DNA of 42,123 bases from Gammaproteobacteria bacterium (GCA_021773295.1 JAJFKI010000083.1:1-42123), one strand, 5' to 3'; positions 1 to 7,430 are shown, counted from the first letter of the stretch. Notes: generated by a model from the sequence alone, not told the origin. Translations and numbers: made by a program.

Positions 1-745
1 GAAAACAAACATGCTAGGTTTTTCGAATCATGCAGCGCTTATACAAACACATATCGAAGGCGAGGAGTTTGTTGTAAACACGGTTAGTTGTGCTGGAGTA
101 CATAAGTTATGTGAGCTTTGGCGCTATTCTCGCTATAAAACAACAAGTGGACACAACATTTATAATACCGCACACGTGATTGATTTTGACAGGGAACAGC
201 ATACAGACATTGTTAATTATGCAATGAAAGTACTAGAAGCACTAGGAATTCAATACGGTCCTGCACATGTTGAAATCATTAAAAATGAAAATGGTTGTTA
301 TCTCATTGAGCTCGGTGCAAGACTAATGGGTGCTAATTTACCATTTTCACTATTAAGTAGATGTATCAGTACTCCACAAGCTATCCTATCCATTGAGTCT
401 TTTATAAACCCAGTAGGCTTTAGAAATAAACTTCAAACGCGTTATCAAATATTTCAACCTATAACTGTTATTTTTATGGTATCCAATCAAAATGGAGTAA
501 TTCGTAAAATTAATTTCATTGATAAAATCAGGAAACTAAAATCGTTTTTTGACATTAAACTTGCTGTCAAAATAGGTAGTGAGTTAAAAGCAACCGTAGA
601 TTACCAGACATCGCCTGGAATGATTTACCTCACACATGCCGATAGACATATCATTGAGTCCGATAAAAAAATAATTAGAAAAATTGAGCAAGATATGTTT
701 GAGCTTGCTCCACTGAATATGTACTTAGACAGAGTCCTAGCATGA
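1..745 (+). CDS. ATP-grasp ligase, C-terminal part (cut by window edge)
   Basis: C-terminal part of an ATP-grasp enzyme of the carboxylate-amine ligase kind (L-amino-acid ligase/BacD-like by eye). The frame is open to the first base, so the gene very likely starts outside the window; the ATG at 11 is probably internal. Counting from that Met, residues 83-88 (GPAHVE) and 98-104 (LIELGAR) carry the acidic Mg-ATP ligands and arginine typical of the fold (Glu88, Glu100, Arg104), followed by the G-A-N-L-P stretch common in this family. The stop overlaps the next start (ATGA, 4 bp), so the two genes are translationally coupled. Family members join an amino acid to another amine in small peptides or natural products; the substrate cannot be read here. 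The stretch is more AT-rich than the housekeeping genes further right. Confidence 0.75.
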   Translation, partial: KTNMLGFSNHAALIQTHIEGEEFVVNTVSCAGVHKLCELWRYSRYKTTSGHNIYNTAHVIDFDREQHTDIVNYAMKVLEALGIQYGPAHVEIIKNENGCYLIELGARLMGANLPFSLLSRCISTPQAILSIESFINPVGFRNKLQTRYQIFQPITVIFMVSNQNGVIRKINFIDKIRKLKSFFDIKLAVKIGSELKATVDYQTSPGMIYLTHADRHIIESDKKIIRKIEQDMFELAPLNMYLDRVLA

Positions 746-1839
746 CTAACAGAATTATTTCTATCATTAAGTCAGTTAAAGAAGATGAAAAAAGACTACC
801 TATTCATCCCTATCATCTTGATGAGGTAGTAAACAACAACTTTAAGCTTCACTTACAAAATAATTATACAAATGAATTTGGCGATTACGATTTAAATACA
901 ATTGGAAAAAAGTTTTTAGTTTCATCTAGAAAACAGTTATTGAGCGAATCAGATGTTATTTTTCTACTTAAACCATCTGCTTTCGACATTTCAAAGATGA
1001 AAAAACATGCTACCCTCATTGGATGGTGCCATGCAGTCCAAAACATTGAATTATCTAAAACAGCACAACAAAAAAATATTACATTAATTGCAATGGAAGA
1101 AATGTATATAAATGATGTAAATGGAGATAAGGTTCATTTGTTTAGAGAGAACAACTATATCGCTGGCTCTGTAGGCGTTGCTCACGCTTTATCTTGTGTT
1201 CCAATAGATTATAAAAGAGGTGAACCAGTAAGCATTATTACATATGGAGCCGTTAGCCAAGGTGCTGTCTTAAAGTTAGCAGAACTTGGATTTACAAACA
1301 TCACTGTTTATTCCAGAAGGCTAGCTACTGATATAAAAAATAAGGTCTGTGATGTTGATTACCAAACTTTCTTTAGAAAAGGAAACGTATTACTCACTAA
1401 ATCTGGCCATGATTTGAGGCAGAATTTATTAAATTCTTCCATCATTGTGAATGGTATTATGCAAAACCCTCTTGACCCGTATATGTTTTTATATGAAAAG
1501 GACTTGAATAATCTTTCAGGGAGATTAATTATTGATATTAGCTGTGATTATAGAGTTGGTTTTGATTTTGCACGAGCAACTAGCATAAATAAACCGATTG
1601 TGAAAATTAATAATAATTTTTACTACGCTGTAGATAATATCCCTTCCCTTGTATGGCAAGATGCGACCTTAAGTATTTCTCAATCACTTTTACCAATAGT
1701 AAATTCATACTTAACTAATAGTTTTAGCCACGAACTTGAAAATATGATAAATTGTTCCATAGAAATTAAAAACGGTATTATTATTAATAAAAAAATATAT
1801 GGATACAAAGAAAAAAACATGGCATCAATTGTTGATTAA
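742..1839 (+). CDS. Alanine dehydrogenase / N5-(carboxyethyl)ornithine synthase-like enzyme
   Basis: 365 residues with the AlaDH/PNT two-domain plan. The N-terminal part has the K-E-D-E-K-R-L-P-I-H-P signature (residues 13-23) matching the E-x-R-V-A-x-x-P region of alanine dehydrogenases. A nucleotide-binding turn YGAVSQGA lies at 168-175. The C-terminal IIDISCDYR (263-271) and DNIPSLVW (298-305) resemble carboxyethylornithine synthase, an opine-forming enzyme that reductively joins pyruvate to the side-chain amine of ornithine with NADPH, more than classical alanine dehydrogenase. It overlaps the ATP-grasp gene by 4 bp. Both genes probably act in one small pathway making an amino-acid-derived product (inference). 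The 3' end overlaps the facing transporter gene by 15 bp. Confidence 0.7.
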   Translation: MTNRIISIIKSVKEDEKRLPIHPYHLDEVVNNNFKLHLQNNYTNEFGDYDLNTIGKKFLVSSRKQLLSESDVIFLLKPSAFDISKMKKHATLIGWCHAVQNIELSKTAQQKNITLIAMEEMYINDVNGDKVHLFRENNYIAGSVGVAHALSCVPIDYKRGEPVSIITYGAVSQGAVLKLAELGFTNITVYSRRLATDIKNKVCDVDYQTFFRKGNVLLTKSGHDLRQNLLNSSIIVNGIMQNPLDPYMFLYEKDLNNLSGRLIIDISCDYRVGFDFARATSINKPIVKINNNFYYAVDNIPSLVWQDATLSISQSLLPIVNSYLTNSFSHELENMINCSIEIKNGIIINKKIYGYKEKNMASIVD

Positions 1840-3198
1840 ATACTTTTTACTAAAACAGTAAAAAACTAAAAAGAAAAAAATTACTATCAAACCTATTACT
1901 AAGAAGAAGTTAGCATAATGATTCAAAATCGGCGTCGTACTCTCTTTTTCATACGGGGCTAGCAGTGATATCTTGCTTGCAATTGCGCCAGCTACTCCTA
2001 GCAAAGTCACCCAAATCCCCATCATAAAGCTTTGGTATTTTGTTGGAATAAGCCTCCCAACTAGTGCAAAACTTATAGGTCCTATAAATAATTCTCCTAT
2101 GCTTTGTAATATGTAACTAATAGCCACCCAAAAAAAATTTACTTTTGCTGGGCTTGTGGTCAACACGATTCCAAATACTAAAGTTAAAAATCCAAGCCCC
2201 AATAACAATAGCCCTATGTTAAAATGCTTAATTATTGCTTGTGTAGAATTAAATTTAAATTTCTTTTGTGTACTTAACAATATTGTCCCAACAATGATGA
2301 CAATTGTATTTATATTTTGTACCCATTGAGGTGATATATAAAACCCAAAGAAATTTAAATTTACTTGATTACTTATAAATACTATTAACGCCATTGGCGC
2401 CAAAAAATATATTGACCAAAAGATTAGCGCTATCGATATCAAAAGGTAAAAAATTGTAATGTTTCTGCTTTTTTCCACATGTTTAATCTTGAGTTCATAC
2501 AGCATATAGACTGCTGCTCCTAACCAAAGCAGAACAATTAAAACGTTCGTTAATCTTGAAAGTTCTAATAAATATCTTGTAGCAACCAGCGCTGTGATAT
2601 AAGTAATAATAAAGAGAGAAATATTATTACGTTTATTCCCATCTTCAATCTTCTTCCACATTAAAAAATATGGAATCAATGCTATAAATAAGCACGCAAT
2701 AATAAAATATGGGATGTTTTGATATAATTCAACTTTACCGTAGTAGCCTGCAAGTGAATAACCCAAGAAATACCCCAGATTCAGACTCATATACAGCCAA
2801 AAGAATGCTTTTTCTCGTGAATAGTCACTGGATTCATAGATTTTTGTCAAAATCATATTAATGCTTACAGTTGTTCCAGAACTTCCTATCGCAAAAAAAG
2901 TGCTAAACCATAATATTTTATCTAGATTAGTTGTTGTGAATGTTAAACAGCCAATTGTTTGCAATATAAAACTAATCAGAAAAAAATTTTTAAAGCTAAT
3001 ATATCTCTCACCAATATAACCAGCCCAAAGTGAAAGCCCAAAGTTAAACGCTAAGACAACTCCGACAAATGAGATTGAAAGATCTTTATTAATCCCAATG
3101 CTTAATAAGTACAATTGAAGTGATGAGTAATACACGGCAAATGGCAATGCTGATAGAAAGCGTAATACAACAATTCCACTTACTAGATATTTCCGCAT
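1825..3198 (-). CDS. POT/MFS-family transporter, divergent
   Basis: 457 residues with about twelve hydrophobic segments. Two stretches point to the proton-dependent oligopeptide (POT/PTR2) branch of the MFS: SREKAFFWLYMSLNLG (127-142), like the E-x-x-x-F-x-x-F-Y-x-x-x-N-x-G motif, and 367-396 with GELFIGP...FMMGIW, like the C-terminal POT signature. The first helix has RFLSALPFAVYY but lacks the glutamates of the usual ExxERFxYY proton-coupling motif, so coupling or direction may differ; it could be an exporter. Ordered XRE regulator, ankyrin protein, transporter on the same strand with 3-nt spacing from the ankyrin gene, so probably the last gene of that operon. It also faces the ligase/dehydrogenase pair, whose product it might carry (inference). 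Confidence 0.72.
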   Translation of the reverse strand: MRKYLVSGIVVLRFLSALPFAVYYSSLQLYLLSIGINKDLSISFVGVVLAFNFGLSLWAGYIGERYISFKNFFLISFILQTIGCLTFTTTNLDKILWFSTFFAIGSSGTTVSINMILTKIYESSDYSREKAFFWLYMSLNLGYFLGYSLAGYYGKVELYQNIPYFIIACLFIALIPYFLMWKKIEDGNKRNNISLFIITYITALVATRYLLELSRLTNVLIVLLWLGAAVYMLYELKIKHVEKSRNITIFYLLISIALIFWSIYFLAPMALIVFISNQVNLNFFGFYISPQWVQNINTIVIIVGTILLSTQKKFKFNSTQAIIKHFNIGLLLLGLGFLTLVFGIVLTTSPAKVNFFWVAISYILQSIGELFIGPISFALVGRLIPTKYQSFMMGIWVTLLGVAGAIASKISLLAPYEKESTTPILNHYANFFLVIGLIVIFFFLVFYCFSKKYLINN

Positions 3199-3201
3199 GA
3201 G

Positions 3202-3855
3202 CTACTTTTCGTCGATATAAGTCATTAGCAACTTAACCATTTCAGAGTGACCATTTTCTATAGCTAAATCTAGAGGGGCATTTCCTTGTTTATTTTTAAA
3301 AAGTGGATCACTACCTAAGCTTATTAAGTAATTTGCCATATCTACCTCGCCGGACACAGCAACCCAATGTAAAGCCGTATTGCCGTCCGGGCTTATAGTG
3401 TTGGGTTTTGATCCTTGTTGAATTAGATAGTCTACTATTTCCTTTCTACCTTGATTTGCCGCCCATGTAAGTGCTGGATCACCATCAATATCTAATGCGT
3501 TAATATCAGCCCCTACTTCAATCAAGTGCTGCACTAACTCAAGGTGGCCATTATATGCTGCCCATTGAAGCGGTGTTTGCTTTAACCTATTCCTAATATC
3601 TATTTCTGCGCCATACTCAATAAGCAACATTACTAACTTTAGATCCCCTTCTTTTGCTGCAACATGCAAGGGAGTATTTTCATCTAGATCATATCGTCTT
3701 AAAGGAACTCCTGATTGTTTATGCAAAGTAGCGCCTTCATCTAGCAGCGCTTTTACTTTTACTAGCTCGTGATTTTCAATTGCAAACCACAATTTGGTAT
3801 TTTGTTTTAGCAGCTTACTTTGATTGAGTGTTTTTTCGTGAATATTTTTATCCAT
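3202..3855 (-). CDS. Ankyrin-repeat protein
   Basis: 217 residues, nearly all ankyrin repeats: about five to six units from residue 20 to 213, with the classic TPLHVAA, TPLQWAA, TALHWVA and APLDLAI helix starts and GAD/GAE/GSD turns. There is no signal peptide or membrane segment, so it is a soluble protein-binding scaffold. ATG at 3855 has a GGAG ribosome site 8 nt upstream. It overlaps the upstream regulator gene by 8 bp and ends 3 nt before the transporter gene. In intracellular bacteria ankyrin proteins are often host-directed, but co-transcription with a regulator and transporter makes an internal role equally possible. Confidence 0.9.
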   Translation of the reverse strand: MDKNIHEKTLNQSKLLKQNTKLWFAIENHELVKVKALLDEGATLHKQSGVPLRRYDLDENTPLHVAAKEGDLKLVMLLIEYGAEIDIRNRLKQTPLQWAAYNGHLELVQHLIEVGADINALDIDGDPALTWAANQGRKEIVDYLIQQGSKPNTISPDGNTALHWVAVSGEVDMANYLISLGSDPLFKNKQGNAPLDLAIENGHSEMVKLLMTYIDEK

Positions 3856-4522
3856 TCTTAGTCTCCATAGAAATGAAGCCCCCTTGACCTAAGTCAGTTA
3901 TTACCGCTGAAATAGAACCTAAGACTTGCCAATGCTGCTCATCAAACTCGGAAGCTGGTAATTCTGACTGTAGAGCCAAAAGCCATTCCTTTCCTCCATC
4001 AATAAACATTCTTTTTAGGTTTACTGAATTTGAATCTAAATGCTTAACTAAGCAGTAGTTATTATTTTTCCAAACCGCATCATTGTTAACTATAAGGAGT
4101 GACTGTTGATCAAAAGGTTGTGTAAATTGTTGCGCACACAACAATACAGTGTAGTAAGACATATTTATCTGTTTGGGAATCGGATACCAGTATGGCCAGT
4201 TTGATTTGGTAAGCGAGTTTAAGTTTCCGTAGATCTCTATAATTTCATCAAATGCAACCATTGGGATCCACATCTCTAAAAATTCAGCATTGTGATCGTT
4301 ATTAAATTCTGGTTTTTCACTCAGTAATGTATCAACACTAATGCTAAAATATTCAGCAATGGGCGTTAATGTAGAGATTCTGGGATCAGCCGTCACACCC
4401 GAGATAAGTTTATTAACTGTTGTTTGGGGCATGCCAACTTGTTTGGCTAACTGTGATTCGTTTCGGATTCCAAAATGCTCCATCAAAAGACTAATATTCC
4501 GACTAATAATATCCTTTTTCAT
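3848..4522 (-). CDS. XRE-family repressor with S24/LexA-like C-terminal half
   Basis: About 224 residues from the ATG at 4522 (MKKDIISRN). A TTG at 4558 would add 12 residues, but neither start has a strong ribosome site; the ATG gives the usual N-terminus. The first 65 residues form a Cro/C1-type helix-turn-helix (SQLAKQVGMPQTTVNKLISG). The rest resembles the C-terminal half of phage C2/LexA-type repressors (LLIVNNDAVWKNNNYCLVKH and onwards), although the Ser-Lys protease dyad is not obvious, so self-cleavage is doubtful. It heads a minus-strand operon with the ankyrin and transporter genes and diverges from csrA across a region with three inverted repeats, so it likely represses one or both directions. 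Confidence 0.75.
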   Translation of the reverse strand: MKKDIISRNISLLMEHFGIRNESQLAKQVGMPQTTVNKLISGVTADPRISTLTPIAEYFSISVDTLLSEKPEFNNDHNAEFLEMWIPMVAFDEIIEIYGNLNSLTKSNWPYWYPIPKQINMSYYTVLLCAQQFTQPFDQQSLLIVNNDAVWKNNNYCLVKHLDSNSVNLKRMFIDGGKEWLLALQSELPASEFDEQHWQVLGSISAVITDLGQGGFISMETKNG

Positions 4523-4797
4523 TATTTGTGCTCTAGCGCTACCTATGAGTAATTTCAAGTGGTACTAATTTTAGCATTATTCAGATTATTATCATAGGTT
4601 AGCTAACAGTAGGCTGGCTTGGTCACTCTCCTTAAACTACCAAAACAACTTCTACAAATACCGGATACGGGTCTTTTTCCGCTTGATTCACCTTAAGTCA
4701 AATTAGGTTAAGAAAAAAACCTAAAATTATTTTTGGTTAATTATCCATTGATTTTATTATCATTTTTAATCGAATTTGAGTTGGTTACCCTCGATTC

Positions 4798-4813
4798 CAA
4801 CCCAATTGGGTTG
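4798..4813. promoter_or_regulatory. 16-bp perfect palindrome, likely operator
   Basis: CAACCCAATTGGGTTG reads identically on both strands. Its last three bases are the first three of the TTGACA -35 box of the csrA promoter, so a protein bound here would block RNA polymerase. The divergently encoded XRE/S24-like repressor is the natural candidate binder (inference). Confidence 0.55.
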
Positions 4814-4839
4814 ACAAGAGAGCCCAAAATGAGTAACAT
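4811..4839 (+). promoter_or_regulatory. Sigma70-type promoter of csrA
   Basis: A perfect -35 TTGACA at 4811-4816, a 17-nt spacer, and -10 TAACAT at 4834-4839 (4 of 6 to consensus). The predicted start near 4846 would give csrA an untranslated leader of about 54 nt. Confidence 0.6.
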
Positions 4840-4899
4840 GTGCACTGTATGTATTAACTTTAAACATGAAAGTTCTAAACCAGATGAAGGAGTATGACC

Positions 4900-5124
4900 A
4901 TGTTAGTATTAACTCGCAAAACCCAGCAAATCATTAATATCGGCGATGATATAAAAATTCATATCTTAGACACCAGTGGCAAATACACTCGTATTGGTAT
5001 TGATGCCCCAAGAGAAATTAGCGTCCACAGAAATGAAGTTTATAAGCAAATTAAAGCAAAGGCATTATCCCAATGTGATGCTAATCATCTAACTGATATT
5101 AATTCTCAAACTTCTAACCAATAA
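4900..5124 (+). CDS. csrA: CsrA/RsmA-family RNA-binding translational regulator
   Basis: 74 residues. The start at 4900 (MLVLTRK) is preferred over the in-frame ATG at 4894 because the GAAGGAG ribosome site (4886-4892) lies 7 nt before 4900 and only 1 nt before 4894. It shows the CsrA fold signature: MLVLTRK strand 1 with Leu4 and Arg6, [29 protein letters not shown] with the RNA-contacting arginine of HRxE, and a long C-terminal tail after residue 58. CsrA dimers bind GGA-containing hairpins in mRNA leaders and control metabolism and virulence switches. The divergent phage-type repressor and the small genes after it resemble the regulatory module of Legionella integrative elements, so this may be an element-type paralogue rather than the main chromosomal csrA. 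Confidence 0.93.
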   Translation: MLVLTRKTQQIINIGDDIKIHILDTSGKYTRIGIDAPREISVHRNEVYKQIKAKALSQCDANHLTDINSQTSNQ

Positions 5125-5152
5125 ATTTTTATCGAACACAGGAGTGGTCAAA

Positions 5153-5257
5153 ATGAAAAGTCAATTAGCAATACTTGTATGCACAGTCCCAATAAGCATT
5201 ATTCTTTGGGGACTTTTAGTAATAAGCATACAAGCTAATAACTTTCCTCTTCATTAG
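5153..5257 (+). CDS. 34-residue single-span membrane peptide
   Basis: An ATG at 5153 with an AGGAG ribosome site (5140-5144) 8 nt upstream encodes MKSQLAILVCTVPISI and then a continuous hydrophobic helix to about residue 27, with a short polar tail (QANNFPLH). It begins 28 nt after csrA, so it is probably in the same transcript. No family recognised. The good ribosome site and clean membrane-spanning composition support it as a real small gene. Confidence 0.5.
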   Translation: MKSQLAILVCTVPISIILWGLLVISIQANNFPLH

Positions 5258-5283
5258 TATTACTTCTGCAAGCTAAATTTCAC

Positions 5284-5343
5284 AGGAGTATAAGATGGTT
5301 AGTAAATAGTTATCCCCACTGTTATTTAAAATGAGGTGGGGGT
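5284..5343 (+). promoter_or_regulatory. Four-residue leader ORF followed by hairpin
   Basis: An AGGAG ribosome site (5284-5288) sits 6 nt before an ATG that reads only MVSK-stop (5295-5309). Two nt later an 8-bp stem begins: ATCCCCAC (5312-5319) pairs with GTGGGGGT (5336-5343) around a 16-nt loop, with one G-T pair. No T-run follows, so it is not an ordinary terminator. It could be a leader-peptide/hairpin control in front of the 119-residue gene, or the remains of a lost small gene. Confidence 0.35.
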
Positions 5344-5409
5344 AATCCCTAAAAATAACATTTATATTAAACATTTTTAAATTTTTCTAATTGAAAGAGG
5401 ACAAGCAAC

Positions 5410-5769
5410 ATGCAACAAAGCACACCCCGTAGCAGAAATGAAATTAGCTTCATGCTAAAACAAGCATCTGATTATCTTAATTTAGGACTCGACGTTATTT
5501 TTAATGAAGAAATTTCCGAAGATCAGTCTAATTTTTTAAATATTTTAAAATATCTATTGGAAGATCTTATGGAAGTGGCACAATCAGAAAAGTATACCAA
5601 CCACTTCACTGAAGGTCTATACCAAGCAGAGTCTCTGGCAAGATTAGCGGCTAATGTGATTTTCTTGGAAGTTGAGACGGGAGATAAAGTTAATTATCTT
5701 AGTATGCTACGTAAACTTTTGAGTGAAGTCAGGGAGGCTTATGAAGAAAGCATGCTAGAACTTGTTTAA
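5410..5769 (+). CDS. Small acidic helical protein with internal duplication
   Basis: 119 residues, acidic, no signal or membrane segment; no family recognised. ATG at 5410 follows an AGAGG ribosome site. The protein consists of two related halves: residues about 21-58 (LNLGLDVIF...NFLNILKYLLEDLMEV) align with about 76-111 (ARLAANVIF...NYLSMLRKLLSEVREA), sharing VIF, E, N-x-L and L-x-K-L-L-x-E positions. This suggests an ancient tandem duplication forming a helical pair. It lies after csrA and the 34-residue peptide and may belong to their transcript. It overlaps the facing ATPase gene by 15 bp at their 3' ends. Confidence 0.65.
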   Translation: MQQSTPRSRNEISFMLKQASDYLNLGLDVIFNEEISEDQSNFLNILKYLLEDLMEVAQSEKYTNHFTEGLYQAESLARLAANVIFLEVETGDKVNYLSMLRKLLSEVREAYEESMLELV

Positions 5770-6903
5770 CAGCGCTTTCAAGTTCATAAGTGCTGTTTGT
5801 ATCGGAATAACTGTAATCCCGTTAATTGTTAATTCTTGCTCGCCGAGATAAAGCATATAACATCTAGCTTCTGGGTAGTCTTTTTTAAATGCTTTTAAAC
5901 CTTTTAAGTCTGAATCTTTTATACTATCACGGTATTTTATTTCAAAAGCAAAAAAACCTTGTGAGCCATATAATACAAAGTCCACTTCTATTTGAGTATG
6001 GGTTCGCCAAAAGTAAAAATCATACCCCAATTCAAAATAGGCATTAATTGCTTTTGCCTCCTGCAAAAATAAACCTTCTAATGCTGCGCCATTAATTTCT
6101 TGTCTAATATCCAGTGGTCCTTTAGGACGAGTTATTTGATAAACTCCAACATCAAAGTAATAAAATTTTGGGTGTGATACTAACTTTCTTTTTGCACGCT
6201 TCGTAAAAACCGGCAATCTAGATGCAATTAGTAAGTCATCTAAAATATCAAAATAGTTACTAACTGTTTCTCTACTGACGCCTATCTCCTTCCCTATTGC
6301 CGTCATATTGATTTGTTGCCCATATGAAAAGCTAGCAATTTCTAAAAAACGATTAAATGATTGCATATTTCTTGCTAAACCTTCTTGTAACACTTCTTCT
6401 CGTAAATAAGTGTTCACGTAGCTCTTTAAAAATTTTTGCGGATCAGCACTCAGAATTGCTTTTGGCAATTGCCCATATTGTAAAGCCCGTTTTAGATCAA
6501 AGCTGCTATCTAATTCAAGGGCTGTTAAGGGGTACATTTCATATTGCAAGGCACGCCCTGCTAATAAATTCACGCCTTTCTTTCGCAAGCTTCTTGCGCT
6601 AGAGCCCGTTAGTATAAAACGCCTTCCTTCGTGCTCAATTGCTCTATGTACTTCATTCAACAAAGCCGGTACTTTTTGCACCTCATCGATGACAATCCAC
6701 TGATTTAAATCTTGAGGGTAATAACGCGTAATGTGGCCAGGATTAACATTCAAATCAAAATAAACCGTTTGATCGAGCAAATCAACATACCTGTGTTCTG
6801 GCATATTATGTTTGAGCCATGTTGTTTTGCCTGTACCTCTTGGGCCAAATAAAAAACAGCTTTCCGTTCCGGTGAGAGGAAGATTAATTAAGCGCTTAAA
6901 CAT
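5755..6903 (-). CDS. AAA_14/DUF4143 ATPase with nuclease-like C-terminus
   Basis: 382 residues. Walker A GPRGTGKTTW (20-29) and Walker B WIVIDEVQKVP define the AAA_14 domain, followed by LTGSSARSL (sensor-like) and AGRALQYEMYPLT. The middle part (about 165-230) has the TYLREEVLQEG and winged-helix-like pattern of DUF4143 proteins. The C-terminus keeps the E-V-D-F...F-E-I-K layout of the PD-(D/E)XK nuclease fold found in these proteins. The family is widespread, often mobile and poorly understood. ATG at 6903 has an AGGG-type site. It probably has its own promoter: the 311-bp region upstream is rich in hairpins. Apparently intact. Confidence 0.85.
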   Translation of the reverse strand: MFKRLINLPLTGTESCFLFGPRGTGKTTWLKHNMPEHRYVDLLDQTVYFDLNVNPGHITRYYPQDLNQWIVIDEVQKVPALLNEVHRAIEHEGRRFILTGSSARSLRKKGVNLLAGRALQYEMYPLTALELDSSFDLKRALQYGQLPKAILSADPQKFLKSYVNTYLREEVLQEGLARNMQSFNRFLEIASFSYGQQINMTAIGKEIGVSRETVSNYFDILDDLLIASRLPVFTKRAKRKLVSHPKFYYFDVGVYQITRPKGPLDIRQEINGAALEGLFLQEAKAINAYFELGYDFYFWRTHTQIEVDFVLYGSQGFFAFEIKYRDSIKDSDLKGLKAFKKDYPEARCYMLYLGEQELTINGITVIPIQTALMNLKALLNKF

Positions 6904-7214
6904 TATTCACACCCTAAATCCAATATGTTTACATTGAAGCCTACAACCATTACTTGCGAATTTCAATGAAAAAAGCAAGTAGTGGTTGCGTTTTTCCATA
7001 TTTTTAAATTTTTCATTAAAAATCAATTGGTTAAATAAGGATTAAGAAGCGTTAAAAAGGGAGCTGACACCCGTTAATTGCGTTTTTATAAGAAAAACGC
7101 AAATACCGATTGCGTATTTTATAACGTTTCATGCTTTTTTGCGTCATATGACACTTATTTGAAACAAATGAGGAAAAAAATGCTGACACTATAGAAATCC
7201 TAAATCTGAGACTT
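6904..7214. other. Intergenic region with TTGCG hairpins
   Basis: No gene seen. It has a stem of 12-bp arms (6946-6957 ACCATTACTTGC with 6975-6986, one G-T mismatch, 17-nt loop) and a perfect 10-bp stem TTGCGTTTTT/AAAAACGCAA at 7078-7087 and 7093-7102 with a 5-nt loop. The pentamer TTGCG occurs five times (near 6953, 6986, 7078, 7110, 7139). It lies 3' of hipB and 5' of the ATPase gene, so it could combine a terminator with operator sites. Confidence 0.45.
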
Positions 7215-7430
7215 TTAATGCCCACTCATACTCAAAAGACTAAACAATTTCAAAATTGCGAATGCTGAGCTCAAGGTGATGTTTTGTTCGCGCTTTTCAA
7301 AACGCACCACGGTGGGTTTGCTAACGCCAGCCAAAACTGCCACTTGTTGTTGTGTTAAGCGTGACTCTTTGCGCCGTTTTATGGCTTCTTCGACAAGCGC
7401 TGTCCAATCAAGCTGAAAGTTCCTCTCCAT
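7215..7430 (-). CDS. hipB: HipB-like XRE antitoxin
   Basis: 71 residues with one Cro/C1 helix-turn-helix (LTQQQVAVLAGVSKPTVVRFEKRE, about 25-48). It lacks a long C-terminal extension. The ATG at 7430 is preceded by TGGAGAAACG, a good ribosome site lying inside the end of hipA; the two genes overlap by 52 bp, so translation is probably coupled. In the classical operon hipB comes first; here it follows the kinase gene. HipB proteins bind operator DNA and hold the HipA kinase inactive. If hipA is broken, this may be a leftover antitoxin. Confidence 0.75.
   Translation of the reverse strand: MERNFQLDWTALVEEAIKRRKESRLTQQQVAVLAGVSKPTVVRFEKREQNITLSSAFAILKLFSLLSMSGH

Larger units (their letters stand above)
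4523..4899. promoter_or_regulatory. Divergent regulatory region between XRE repressor and csrA
   Basis: No convincing gene lies here. It contains three inverted repeats: a 10-bp perfect palindrome at 4598-4607 (GTTAGCTAAC), 7-bp arms TTAGGTT/AACCTAA at 4703-4709 and 4718-4724 around an 8-nt spacer, and a 16-bp perfect palindrome at 4798-4813 touching the csrA promoter. A 22-codon ORF (4829-4897, with an M-C-T-V-C motif) ends in a TGA that overlaps the ATG at 4894; it starts upstream of the expected transcription start, so its expression is doubtful. Confidence 0.5.

Noticed and set aside
1844..1864. TTTTTACT/AGTAAAAA hairpin after the dehydrogenase gene
   Set aside because: Pure AT stem with almost no stability and inside the transporter coding end; not a convincing terminator.
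3112..3128. TTGAAGTGATGAG resembling the repeat end
   Set aside because: Short chance similarity within the transporter coding sequence, without TATA end or inner arm.
4829..4897. 22-codon ORF with M-C-T-V-C before csrA
   Set aside because: Starts upstream of the expected transcription start of the best promoter and overlaps its -10 box; kept only as a note in the regulatory region.
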